Origin: Nocardia wallacei
GTDB lineage: Bacteria > Actinomycetota > Actinomycetes > Mycobacteriales > Mycobacteriaceae
Length of the DNA stretch: 37,540 nt
Direction of reading: 5' to 3'
Assembly (NCBI RefSeq): GCF_029868745.1
Contig: NZ_JARWOP010000086.1
Coordinates: 1-37,540 of the forward strand
Position numbers and translations under genes: made by a program. Of the stretch, positions 8,989 through 16,640 are shown piece after piece. How positions within the stretch are numbered: the first letter of the stretch is position 1; the number at the start of each line of letters is the position of its first letter. The notes beneath the pieces are model-generated. The model ran no database searches. It was not told the origin of the DNA and saw nothing but the letters and a program-made list of their open reading frames with translations.

Positions 8989-10202
8989 GTGAGTGGCAGT
9001 TTCCTTTCTCGCAATTGGTGAAGGACGTCGACGGTGGCGGCCGGGGCCAGCGCCGTGACGTCGCCGGGTTCGAAGGCGCCGCAGTCCAGCCCGCGCAGCA
9101 CGACCGTGGCCAGCGCCTGCGCGGTCGCCGGTTCGTCGACGACGGCGCCGCCGTGGCGCTGGAGGTATCGGTCGATGCGCGGCGCAGCGGCCCGCAGCGC
9201 GCCTCGGAAGAAGGTGTAGGTCGCCAGCCAGCGGGTGACCAGGTGGCCGGGATGCATGTCCCAGCCCTGGTAGTAGCCGCGCTCGAGCGACCGGGTGACC
9301 AGGCGGAAGTGCCGTGAGATCGCCGCGGCGACCTCCACATCGGCGCCGATCGGCGCCACCTGCGTGGAGCCGTCGCACACCCACACGCCCGTCTGCGCGG
9401 CCGCCGCCTGCATCACGGCCTTGGCGTGGTCGGCGACCGGATGATCCAGGGATTGGAACTGCGGTGAGATCCCGCACGCCGCGCTGTAATCGTATGTGCC
9501 GTAGTGCAATCCGCTGCACCGTCCGGCACTGCGGTGGATCGCCCGGGCGACCGTGGCGCAGCCGTCGGGGGCGATGACCGCCTGCGGGCTCTCGATCTGC
9601 AACTCGAAACGCAAAGCGCCCGAGGGCAAGCCGTGCGCGGACTCCAGTGCCTCGCACAAGTGCACGGCGATGTCGACCTGTTCGGCCGCGCGGATCTTCG
9701 GCACGGTGAACACGAACCCGTCCGGCACCCCGCCCGCGCCGTCGAGCACCCGCTCCAGCGTGCCGATCGCCCGGTGGTACTCCGCCCCGGTCAGGCCCTT
9801 GATACGGACGCCGCGGGAGAACACCGCCGCGGGTAACGTCGCCAGAATCTGCCCGGCGCGCACCGCGTCTCGATCCTCGATCTCGTCAGCGCGGGTGCCG
9901 TAGCCGTCCTCGAAATCCAGCCGCAGATCCTGAACAGGCCGCTGCGCCAGGGTTTCCCGCACCCGTGCCAGCCCGTCGTCTCCGCCCAGATCCATCAGCA
10001 GCCCGGCATGACGATCCGCCAGTTCCGTTGCCGCCGCACCCCATTCGTACGGCAGCTCCTTGGTCGCATCGGCAGCGGACACGTACGCCGTGTGAATAGG
10101 CTGCCCGGGCCGGTCGCCGGGGTAGTACCGGGCCAACTCGGCGTCCACATCGCGCAGCCGGCTCGCGACGGTGGACAGGAAGTCCGGCGGCAGTCCGGTC
10201 AC
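8985..10202 (-). CDS. CitE/HpcH-HpaI aldolase-like protein of the purine block (DUF6986-like)
   Basis: The 405-residue protein has features of the CitE/HpcH superfamily. These are an acidic turn in RLDFEDGYG, an Arg strand (GVRIKGL), VPKI, the metal-ligand glutamate in LRFELQIESPQAV, and the metal-ligand aspartate in YGTYDYSA. Such enzymes bind Mg2+ and make or break C-C bonds next to a carboxylate or CoA thioester, often with glyoxylate. I recall this family being annotated as DUF6986. It starts at a GTG that overlaps the racemase stop (GTGA) and ends overlapping the allantoicase ATG, so it is locked into the allantoin operon. The reaction is unassigned; a glyoxylate-handling step is my inference. 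Confidence 0.8.
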   Translation of the reverse strand: MTGLPPDFLSTVASRLRDVDAELARYYPGDRPGQPIHTAYVSAADATKELPYEWGAAATELADRHAGLLMDLGGDDGLARVRETLAQRPVQDLRLDFEDGYGTRADEIEDRDAVRAGQILATLPAAVFSRGVRIKGLTGAEYHRAIGTLERVLDGAGGVPDGFVFTVPKIRAAEQVDIAVHLCEALESAHGLPSGALRFELQIESPQAVIAPDGCATVARAIHRSAGRCSGLHYGTYDYSAACGISPQFQSLDHPVADHAKAVMQAAAAQTGVWVCDGSTQVAPIGADVEVAAAISRHFRLVTRSLERGYYQGWDMHPGHLVTRWLATYTFFRGALRAAAPRIDRYLQRHGGAVVDEPATAQALATVVLRGLDCGAFEPGDVTALAPAATVDVLHQLRERKLPLT

Positions 10203-10939
10203 GAGGCTGTCCCGTCGGTCCCGAACTCCGCCAGCAGTCCCGTGTAGTGCTTGGGCAGTGGGGCCGCGAATTCGCCACGGCCGGACTTGCGCAGGCCCAG
10301 GGTCACCAGCGACTGCACCGCGAGGGTCGCCGCGGCGACGCCGTCGACCACCGGCACCCCGGACTCCGCGGTGAGGTATTCGCACAGGTCCGCCATGCCC
10401 GCGCAGCCGAGCACGATCGCGTCGGAGCCGTCCGCCGCCACCGCGGCGCGGCAGGCATCGGCGATGACGCGCCGCACCTTCGGGTCCTCGAGTTCGAGTA
10501 CGGGGATGTCGGTGGCGTGGATGCCGCGGCAGAAGCGTTGCATCCCATAGCGTTCGGCCAGATCCTCGGCCTGGCCGACGGTGCGGGCCAGCGTGGTGAC
10601 CACGCTGAACCCGCGGCCCAGATGGCTCGCGGCCTGCATGGCCGCCTCGGCGATGCCGATCACCGGGCCGCGTGCCCGCTCCCGCGCGGCGTACAGTCCG
10701 GGATCGCCGAAGCAGGCGATCACATAGCCGTCGACACCCTCCGCCTCGCCGCGCGCGATCTCGGCCAGCAGTCCGGGCACCGCCAGCGCCTCGTCGTAGT
10801 GACTTTCGATGGAGGCCGGGCCCATGGCCGAGGTGACCGACTCGACAACCGTGCCGGGCGCGGCGACAGCTCGCGCGCACTCGTCGATGACCGCCGTCAT
10901 GGCGGCCGTCGTGTTCGGGTTGATTACACGAATTCTCAT
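10199..10939 (-). CDS. hydantoin/allantoin racemase (Asp/Glu racemase superfamily)
   Basis: The 246-residue protein begins MRIRVINPNTTAAMT, the typical start of hydantoin racemases. It carries the two catalytic cysteines of the Asp/Glu racemase fold in ACFGDPG (near residue 80) and LGCAGM (near residue 185). In a purine-degradation operon its likely job is interconverting (S)- and (R)-allantoin so that the allantoinase can use both. The gene lies 5 bp after the permease and overlaps the next gene by 4 bp. 5-Substituted hydantoins are the main alternative substrates, but no hydantoinase is nearby. Confidence 0.88.
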   Translation of the reverse strand: MRIRVINPNTTAAMTAVIDECARAVAAPGTVVESVTSAMGPASIESHYDEALAVPGLLAEIARGEAEGVDGYVIACFGDPGLYAARERARGPVIGIAEAAMQAASHLGRGFSVVTTLARTVGQAEDLAERYGMQRFCRGIHATDIPVLELEDPKVRRVIADACRAAVAADGSDAIVLGCAGMADLCEYLTAESGVPVVDGVAAATLAVQSLVTLGLRKSGRGEFAAPLPKHYTGLLAEFGTDGTAS

Positions 10940-10944
10940 GTTCC

Positions 10945-12477
10945 TCAACGGGTCTCGGAAGGGACTGGGACGGGTAGCCGGAACCGGCCGCGGGTGGCGA
11001 GCGCCCCGTAGGCGAGCAGGCCGAGCCCGCAGCCGATGAACCAGCTGTACTGCGCGGCGGTGTACATCCCGGTGAGGCGGCCGGAGGTCAGCACCGGGAA
11101 CATCGCGGCGGCGGCGCCGACCGCGGTCGCGATGATCGCGGCCGGGTTGTAGCCCCGGCGATACCAGTATGTGCCGCGCGAGGACATCGTGAACAGGTCG
11201 TCGACCACCACGTGCTGCTTGCGCACCAGGTAGTAGTCGGCGATGAGCACGCCGAACAGCGGGCCGATGCAGGCGCCCAGCGTTTCCAGCGTGTAGTGGA
11301 TGACATCCGGGTTGTTGTAGAGATTCCACGGGGTGATGAGCAGCGAACCGACCGCGGCGATCATGCCGCCCGCCCGCCAGCTGATCTGCTGCGGACTCAC
11401 GTTCGAGAAATCGAACGCCGGGGAGACGAAGTTCGCGACGATGTTGATGCCGATGGTGGCGACGGTGAACGTCAGGGCGCCGAGCACGATAGCGAAGGTG
11501 TTGTCGATGCGGGCGACCGTCGCCACCGGATCGGTCACGAGTTCGCCGTACACCGGCACCGTCAGCGATGCGGTGACCACCACGAGCAGCGAGAACACCA
11601 GGAAGTTCACCGGCAGCCCGAGCAGATTCGCGCGCTTCACCGCGGTGAACGACCGGCCGTACCGGGAGAAGTCGCCGAAGTTCAGCATCGGGCCGGAGAA
11701 GTACGACACCACCAGCGCGATCGCGCCCAGCATCACCGGCAGCGCCGACCAGCCGTGGTGGGTGACCGTGGACAGATTCAGATCGATCGCGCCCCAGCCG
11801 GCCTTCGCGATGAGGTATCCGCACAGCGCGAACATCACGACGTAGACGGCCGGACCACAGAAGTCGATGAACTTCCGGATGGATTCCATGCCGCGCCAGA
11901 ACACGCACGCCTGCAACACCCACAGCGCCAGATAGCTGCCCCAGCCCAGCGCCGACAGTCCGAGGAAACCGTAATCGGCGGTCACCGCGTACGGCGCCAG
12001 CCCCGGAAACAGCTTGACCAGCACGACATCCAGCGCCGCCGAGGCCAGGAAGGTCTGGATGCCGTACCAGGCCACCGCGATGAGACCCCGGATGACGGCC
12101 GGAATATTGGCGCCCAGGACGCCGAACGCGCTGCGGCAGATCACCGGGTACGGCACGCCCGTGCGCTGGCTCGGCTTGGCCACCAGGTTGCAGAAGACAT
12201 TGACGATCACGATGCCCACCACCAGCGCGATCAGCACCTGCCAGCTGGCCAGGCCGAGCGCGAACAGGCTGCCCGCGGTGACGTAGCCGCCGACGCTGTG
12301 CACGTCCGACATCCAGAACGCGAAGATGTTGTAGACACCCCAGGTCTGTTCGCGCAGCGGGGCCAGATCCTCGTTGGTGAGGCGGGGGTCGTAGTCGGGA
12401 TTCGAAGCGGTGCCCGGGATCGCAGGAGCTGCCGCCTCCTGGGTGGTCGCGAGCGCCGGTGCGGCGGTCTCGGTCAT
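10945..12477 (-). CDS. NCS1-family allantoin/nucleobase permease
   Basis: The roughly 510-residue protein is a nucleobase:cation symporter-1 transporter with about twelve membrane segments. The family start is evident in NEDLAPLREQTWGVYNIFAFW and MSDVHSVGGYVTAGSL, followed by the conserved PYPVICRSAFGVLGANIPA. PucI-type members import allantoin, and the operon context supports that substrate over uracil or hydantoin. The ATG at 12477 (MTETAAP) and an ATG at 12486 three codons earlier are both possible, and neither has a strong ribosome-binding site. It is the first structural gene of the minus-strand purine operon, 5 bp before the racemase and downstream of the GntR regulator. Confidence 0.9.
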   Translation of the reverse strand: MTETAAPALATTQEAAAPAIPGTASNPDYDPRLTNEDLAPLREQTWGVYNIFAFWMSDVHSVGGYVTAGSLFALGLASWQVLIALVVGIVIVNVFCNLVAKPSQRTGVPYPVICRSAFGVLGANIPAVIRGLIAVAWYGIQTFLASAALDVVLVKLFPGLAPYAVTADYGFLGLSALGWGSYLALWVLQACVFWRGMESIRKFIDFCGPAVYVVMFALCGYLIAKAGWGAIDLNLSTVTHHGWSALPVMLGAIALVVSYFSGPMLNFGDFSRYGRSFTAVKRANLLGLPVNFLVFSLLVVVTASLTVPVYGELVTDPVATVARIDNTFAIVLGALTFTVATIGINIVANFVSPAFDFSNVSPQQISWRAGGMIAAVGSLLITPWNLYNNPDVIHYTLETLGACIGPLFGVLIADYYLVRKQHVVVDDLFTMSSRGTYWYRRGYNPAAIIATAVGAAAAMFPVLTSGRLTGMYTAAQYSWFIGCGLGLLAYGALATRGRFRLPVPVPSETR

Positions 12478-12532
12478 GTCGCACATCCGATCGATCTATC
12501 CCGCGGCAGCGGGTGAAACGTGATTCGGACGA

Positions 12533-12540
12533 CGTTAACG
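12533..12540. promoter_or_regulatory. palindrome in GntR-permease spacer, possible operator
   Basis: CGTTAACG is a perfect 8-bp palindrome in the 90-bp gap between the GntR gene and the permease start. FadR-subfamily regulators usually bind short palindromes in such positions. The motif is not a recognised GntR consensus, so this is tentative. Confidence 0.25.
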
Positions 12541-12568
12541 AGCCGGTATTGCCTGCTTGTTGCGTGAA

Positions 12569-13303
12569 CTATATATCTTCCGGCGTGGTCGGCTCGGCGA
12601 ACAGACCGGTGTCGGTCGGCAAGCCCGACACCACGTGGTTGAGCCGGGCATGGTGCTGCTCGGTGGCCGCCAGCAGCGCCTCGGCGTCCCCGGCCAGGAA
12701 CGCGGCCAGCTGACGGCTGTGGTCGGCGTGCAGCACAACCCGCTCGCCGGTACTGACGTGCACCATCGGTTGTACCGGTTCGGTGATGTTCCACGCGTAT
12801 TCGAGCATGTGCACCAGCCGGGCCATCCCCGACGGACGGGTCAGCGCCAGGTGAAAGATGCGGGTCTCGCGGTGATAGGCGGCCGGGTCGTCGTCGAGCA
12901 CCGCGCGCTCGAGCCGGGCATGCGACTCGGTGGCGAGGCGATGATCCTCGGTATCGGCCTGCCGCACCGCGGCGGCCAGCGCCGCCGACTCCAGCCGCTC
13001 CCGCACCACATACAACTCGCGCAACTCCGCGGCGGTCAGCCGGGTCACGGTGTACCCGAAGTTGGGCCGATGCTCCACCAGCCCTTCGCCGATCAGCGTC
13101 TGCAACGACTCCCGCACCGGAATCGCACTCACATCGAACCGCTTCGCGAACTCCCGCAACGGCAACCCCGTCCCCGGCGGCAGATTCCCCTCGAGAATCA
13201 ACCGCCGCAACTCACCCAGAATCTCCTGCTGCGAATACCCCCGGCGAGGGTCGGCCGCCGGCGTCAACTCCGGCAACCGGGGAAGTCGGGAACGGGAAGG
13301 CAC
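12569..13303 (-). CDS. GntR-family (FadR/FCD) transcriptional regulator
   Basis: The 244-residue protein has an N-terminal winged helix (ILGELRRLILEGNLPPGTGLP, then FDVSAIPVRESLQTLIGEGLVEHRPNFGYTV) and a C-terminal FCD ligand domain. The FCD domain shows the metal-site pattern of conserved His and Asp (YHRETRIFH, and later LHADHSRQLAAFLAGDAE). These regulators respond to carboxylic acids. Its position directly upstream of the allantoin operon on the same strand suggests it controls that operon in response to allantoate or a product. The GTG at 13303 is preferred over the ATG at 13366 because TACCGT lies 7 nt before it, and the longer start would overlap the divergent gene. Confidence 0.85.
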   Translation of the reverse strand: MPSRSRLPRLPELTPAADPRRGYSQQEILGELRRLILEGNLPPGTGLPLREFAKRFDVSAIPVRESLQTLIGEGLVEHRPNFGYTVTRLTAAELRELYVVRERLESAALAAAVRQADTEDHRLATESHARLERAVLDDDPAAYHRETRIFHLALTRPSGMARLVHMLEYAWNITEPVQPMVHVSTGERVVLHADHSRQLAAFLAGDAEALLAATEQHHARLNHVVSGLPTDTGLFAEPTTPEDI

Positions 13304-13344
13304 GCCACGTACGGTAGCCGCCCGAAGCGCCGCGATAGCCGCAC

Positions 13345-13350
13345 TAGGCT
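13345..13350 (+). promoter_or_regulatory. leaderless -10 element (TAGGCT) for the flavodoxin-like gene
   Basis: TAGGCT lies 6 nt before the GTG at 13357 with no ribosome-binding site between, as expected for a leaderless mRNA. TACCGT for the divergent GntR gene lies at 13311-13316 on the other strand, so two leaderless promoters are back to back. Confidence 0.6.
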
Positions 13351-13356
13351 CGAAGC

Positions 13357-13812
13357 GTGCCGACATTGCTGATCATCCACCACACACCATCACCATTCAT
13401 GCAAGCAATGTTCGAGGCCGTGGTGTCCGGCGCGACCGATCCGGAAATCGAGGGCGTGGAGGTCGTGCGGCGAGCGGCCATGGCAGTGTCGCCGACAGAC
13501 GTCTTGGCGGCAGACGGATACCTCCTCGGCACCCCGGCCAACCTGGGCTACATGAGCGGCGCCCTCAAACACGCCTTCGACATCATCTACTACCCCTGCC
13601 TCGATTCCACCCGAGGCCGCCCCTTCGGCCTCTACCTCCACGGCAACGAGGGCACCGAGGGAGCGGAGAAGGGCGTCACCTCGATCACGACCGGATTGGG
13701 GTGGGTGAAGGCGGCCGAGTATGTGGTGGTGTCGGGCAAGCCGTCCAAGGGCGATCTTCAAGCGTGCTGGGAACTCGGCGCGACCGTGGCGGCACAGCTG
13801 ATGGAAGGGTGA
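13357..13812 (+). CDS. flavodoxin-like / NAD(P)H:FMN oxidoreductase family protein
   Basis: The 151-residue protein has the flavodoxin fold. The first strand and phosphate-binding loop are LLIIHHTPSPFMQAM. The isoalloxazine-side segment is DGYLLGTPANLGYMSGALKH, and LYLHGNEGTEGA follows as a later strand and loop. These features match the FMN-binding NADPH-dependent reductase group (WrbA-like or flavodoxin family), although the substrate is unknown. The GTG start is 6 nt behind a TAGGCT box, so the message is likely leaderless. It is divergent from the GntR regulator and followed by a decayed PPOX gene. Confidence 0.85.
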   Translation: MPTLLIIHHTPSPFMQAMFEAVVSGATDPEIEGVEVVRRAAMAVSPTDVLAADGYLLGTPANLGYMSGALKHAFDIIYYPCLDSTRGRPFGLYLHGNEGTEGAEKGVTSITTGLGWVKAAEYVVVSGKPSKGDLQACWELGATVAAQLMEG

Positions 13813-13885
13813 GCGGCGGCAACATTGCGATGCTCGAGAAAGACCGGCTGACAACGCCGTAGGTCGAACCCACGAACACGAAAGT

Positions 13886-14218
13886 ATGTCACCGGCGATG
13901 CGTCGATTGCACGACACCGAGATCGAAGAGCTACTGAGCCTGGATATTGTGGCGCACTTGGCTGCGGTCGATGCCGCGGGCTAACCGCACATCGTCCCTA
14001 TCTGGTTTCTGTGGGAGCACAACAAGTTCCACTTGACCAGCGACGCAGATCGTCCGCACCTGGACCGAATCCGAACCGATCCGAGGGTCGGATTGGTGAT
14101 CGACACCGAGGATCGCTCCTGCCGCGGTCGACATGAGCCTCGCCCGCAGCCGGACATTGATCACCATCACTCCTCGCACGATCCGAGCGGTCGCGAGCGT
14201 GTGAAACCGGCCCCATGA
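13886..14218 (+). pseudogene. decayed PPOX-fold (F420/FMN-dependent oxidoreductase-like) gene
   Basis: From the ATG at 13886 the frame reads a typical PPOX start (MSPAMRRLHDTEIEELLSLD, then VAHLAAVDAAG). It hits an in-frame TAA at 13982-13984, exactly where the family continues with a residue followed by PHIVPIWFLWE. The same frame then continues with recognisable PPOX sequence (DRPHLDRIRTDPRVGLVIDT) to about 14115. After that it loses similarity and becomes His/Arg/Pro-rich up to the stop at 14218, suggesting a further frameshift or replaced end. One nonsense change plus loss of the C-terminal third indicates a pseudogene. The intact PPOX gene at 33967-34392 is a different family member. Confidence 0.75.
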
Positions 14219-14294
14219 TCGCGTTTCCGACGACTCGTAAACTCGGCCCGGCAATGAATGACGCCGAAACCGAGGCCGGCGTGCACGAATGCGC

Positions 14295-15134
14295 TTACGC
14301 GGTGCCCATGCGTCGCCCCAGCACTTTCACGATGAGGGCCCGGGCGGCGTCGTTGTAAACAGCTTGTTCGGCGAGCACGGCGAAGGTCTTCTCGTGCAGG
14401 GCGATCTCGGATGGGCGGGTGATGGTCAGTTCGGCGCTGACGGTTTCGGTGAGCACCTGGGTGCGGTCATAGATTACGAAGTTTGTTGCTGGGGCGCGGT
14501 ATTCGGCGTCCAGTGGGATTATGCCCAGGCGGAGATTGGGGCGCTCGAGTTCGTCGAGTAGGCGTTCGAGCTGTGCTCTCATGACCGCGCTGTCGCCGAC
14601 TGTCGGGTGTAGGGCGGCCTCGCCGATCAGGATGTGGAAGCGATGCCCGCCGCGCGCCAGGACATTCTGTCTGGCCATCCGCGTGGCCACGGCTTCCTCC
14701 AGGTCGTCACGACCTCCGATGAGGGCGATGCAGATACGCAATATGGCTCGCGCGTAGTCCTCGGTCTGCAACAGGCCGGGCATGGTGTCCGGGTCGTACC
14801 AGCGGATGAGTCGGGTCTCGCCTTCGAGCTTGACCGACTGCCGCTGTCGGTGCGCGTGTCCGGCGGCCATGGTGCGCTGCCACTCCAGATACATCGCGCG
14901 CAGGTTTCGCAGGCTCGCTACCAGATCATCCAGGACGGCCAGGCTGTCGCACGCTTCGCACCAGACGGCGAGGTCGGCTTCGGACGGTGCTTGCTTTCCG
15001 CGCTCGATGCGGCTGATCTTGCTGGAGTGCCAGCCGCACCGAACGGCGAGGTCGACGCCGGATAGATGGGCGGCTCGGCGCAGTTCCCGAAGGCGTGCGC
15101 CGAGCGCGGCCCGTGCGTCATCGACAGCTCTCAC
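14295..15134 (-). CDS. XRE-family regulator with DUF5753 (Scr1-type) domain
   Basis: The 279-residue protein has an N-terminal XRE helix-turn-helix (LRELRRAAHLSGVDLAVRCG, then HSSKISRIERGKQAPSEADL). A DUF5753-type C-terminal domain follows, recognisable by IRWYDPDTMPGLLQTEDYAR, ATRMARQNVL and LTITRPSEIALHEKTFAVLA. These proteins are abundant in Streptomyces and Nocardia, usually paired with a small DUF397 or DUF6879 partner, and some act in developmental or antibiotic control. The GTG start at 15134 overlaps the DUF6879 stop (GTGA), so it is translationally coupled; longer in-frame starts would lie inside that gene. No DUF397 gene is adjacent. Confidence is high for the family. Confidence 0.9.
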   Translation of the reverse strand: MRAVDDARAALGARLRELRRAAHLSGVDLAVRCGWHSSKISRIERGKQAPSEADLAVWCEACDSLAVLDDLVASLRNLRAMYLEWQRTMAAGHAHRQRQSVKLEGETRLIRWYDPDTMPGLLQTEDYARAILRICIALIGGRDDLEEAVATRMARQNVLARGGHRFHILIGEAALHPTVGDSAVMRAQLERLLDELERPNLRLGIIPLDAEYRAPATNFVIYDRTQVLTETVSAELTITRPSEIALHEKTFAVLAEQAVYNDAARALIVKVLGRRMGTA

Positions 15135-15682
15135 AGTGCGTGCGCGTACTCGCTGTCGGCGTAGCGGGCGTGGTCGATTCCCTTCGGCCACAACGTCGCC
15201 CGTGCTCGCACGCACAGGCCGACGATCCCCGGATCGGTGGTGATGGACAGGCCCATGAATTCTCCCGTCTCGGCGAACGTCGTGAACGCTACCGTGTCGT
15301 CATCGAACAACCAGTAGTCATCGCCAGGCACGTCGGCCGGGTCGGCGAGGTGGCGCGGAAGCCACCGCACTACCTCCCCGACCTCCACATTGTTGTCTGT
15401 CTCGCTGAGTAGCCACCGCGTGTAGTCCGAGTGCGGGACGGTCACGACTCGTAGCCGTTCGAGCGCGACGCCGCGCCCAGCCGTTTCGGCCATGAGGTCA
15501 TCCCATGCCTTCCAGGACGCGGGCTGTTCCTCTGGTTCGTAGGTCTGGCCGGCCTTCCAGCGCCGCAGTGCTTCGACTTCGTCGGCCACGCCGTAGGTGT
15601 CCTGCACCTCCAGGTGGAAGGCATACCGGCGAGCCGAGCGAAACAGCGGCTCGAACACCGCGTCGCCGACGACGTGGAGCAT
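15131..15682 (-). CDS. DUF6879 family protein
   Basis: The 183-residue acidic protein matches the family commonly encoded next to Scr1-type XRE regulators. It has an N-terminal FEPLFRSARRYAFHLEVQDTY segment, then ERLRVVTVPHSDYTRWLL and the C-terminal DDYWLFDDDTVAFTTF. It has no catalytic motif or membrane segment that I recognise. It overlaps the preceding small gene by 1 bp (TGATG) and the following regulator by 4 bp, so the three are a tightly coupled operon. It may be a partner or ligand protein of the regulator, but the mechanism is unknown. Confidence 0.85.
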   Translation of the reverse strand: MLHVVGDAVFEPLFRSARRYAFHLEVQDTYGVADEVEALRRWKAGQTYEPEEQPASWKAWDDLMAETAGRGVALERLRVVTVPHSDYTRWLLSETDNNVEVGEVVRWLPRHLADPADVPGDDYWLFDDDTVAFTTFAETGEFMGLSITTDPGIVGLCVRARATLWPKGIDHARYADSEYAHAL

Positions 15683-15978
15683 CAGCGCACCACCACGGCC
15701 GTCTCATGGTCGGCGAGCCGGAGCTGTGCGAGGACTTCGGGCGCGGTGACCTGCTCCCCGCTGACTAGGAATGCGCCGGGTTGCTCGATGGCCTCGACGG
15801 GCAGCGTCATTCCGGGTTCGAGCCAGTCGAGCAGGGCATGAGGCACGAGCACGCTCCCGGTTCGGTCGGTGATGTCGCCTTGTACGACCAACTCGCCGGT
15901 CTCGGCCGCGTACAGCGCCGGGCAAGTGCCGCTTTTCGAGCCGGATCCGAGCAGACGCAGTGTGAGGTGAGATTGCAT
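15682..15978 (-). CDS. small hypothetical protein, first gene of DUF6879-XRE operon
   Basis: The 98-residue protein starts at the ATG at 15978 (MQSHLTLRLLGSGSKSGTCP). It has a beta-rich look, with short strands such as ELVVQGDIT and SVLVPHALLDWLEPGMTLPV, and ends in LADHETAVVVR. The GSGSKSGTCPALY segment is reminiscent of small proteins encoded upstream of DUF6879 in other actinomycetes, but I do not know a function. The TGA overlaps the DUF6879 ATG by one base. An upstream in-frame ATG at 16071 is possible but adds an implausible N-terminus. Confidence 0.75.
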   Translation of the reverse strand: MQSHLTLRLLGSGSKSGTCPALYAAETGELVVQGDITDRTGSVLVPHALLDWLEPGMTLPVEAIEQPGAFLVSGEQVTAPEVLAQLRLADHETAVVVR

Positions 15979-15990
15979 TGTGAGGCCATC

Positions 15991-16074
15991 CTTTGCGATT
16001 GAAGGGAACCTGCCCGGCAATAATCCGTGTAATGGACGCTGGCTGGCAATAGCGATCGCAAAGACTCGCAAAAG
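15991..16074. promoter_or_regulatory. TTTGCGA / TCGCAAA repeats in divergent spacer, candidate operator
   Basis: CTTTGCGA (15991-15998) faces two direct copies of TCGCAAA (16056-16062 and 16066-16072, 10 bp apart) within the spacer between the minus-strand DUF6879-XRE operon and the plus-strand small genes. The arrangement of same-helix-face repeats plus an inverted copy suits a local regulator such as the XRE protein. This is inferred from pattern only. Confidence 0.4.
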
Positions 16075-16197
16075 TGTAGCCGCTGTGGTCGGTGCTTACT
16101 TAGCGTTCGATTCATGTCCCGCCGTCGGATCGACCAGCCTCCGCGCCGGTCTCCAGGTGACGGGTGGACGCCAGCCGGACGACCAGAAGGGGCGGAC

Positions 16198-16368
16198 ATG
16201 ACCACACCCGCACGATGGGGCGAACTGGGAAACGCCACGCCCGCGCCGGACAGCGGCCCGCTCGGCTATCTGCATCACAGTGACGGAACCTGGTCGTTCG
16301 TGGGTGCCGACGGATGGCCGGTCCGCCCTGAGGAATTCTATGTCGACACCGAGACCACGGAGCCGTGA
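16198..16368 (+). CDS. small hypothetical protein (56 aa)
   Basis: The reading frame begins at the ATG at 16198 (MTTPARWGELGNATPAPDSG), preceded by AAGGGG 5 nt upstream. It encodes 56 residues with a compact aromatic-rich centre (GYLHHSDGTWSFVGADGWPV) and an acidic end. I do not recognise a family. It is divergent from the DUF6879-XRE operon across a 219-bp spacer and is followed at once by a small membrane-protein frame. An upstream ATG at 16114 exists in the same frame but lacks a ribosome-binding site. Confidence 0.55.
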   Translation: MTTPARWGELGNATPAPDSGPLGYLHHSDGTWSFVGADGWPVRPEEFYVDTETTEP

Positions 16369-16369
16369 C

Positions 16370-16630
16370 GTGGGCGTAGTCCTCGGATTCGTCGTCGTGA
16401 TCGGCCTGCCGCTGGCGGTCATTATCGGTACCTTCTTCTGGCCCGAGCGCATCACCTCAGAAGGCACATCCACGCGCACCCCCGCCGAAGGCGGCGCCAA
16501 AACACCCACCCCCCGATTTCTTGTGGCTGACTTGGAGCCCTCCGCACCGGCATACTCGACGAAACAACGTTCCGGTGCCTGTTGGTTTGTGCGCGGGGTC
16601 GGTCGCCGGGCCAGGTGTTCGGGATTCTGA
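16370..16630 (+). CDS. small single-TM protein
   Basis: The GTG at 16370 lies 1 bp after the stop of the 56-residue gene. It starts a frame with an immediate membrane segment (VGVVLGFVVVIGLPLAVIIG) and a Thr/Pro-rich, likely disordered tail. An alternative ATG at 16340 overlaps the upstream gene. The last 30 residues are Arg/Cys-rich and unlike a folded protein, so the true 3' extent or even the gene itself is uncertain. It ends 10 bp before the response-regulator gene. I do not recognise a family. Confidence 0.45.
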   Translation: MGVVLGFVVVIGLPLAVIIGTFFWPERITSEGTSTRTPAEGGAKTPTPRFLVADLEPSAPAYSTKQRSGACWFVRGVGRRARCSGF

Positions 16631-16640
16631 GAAGGGGTGA

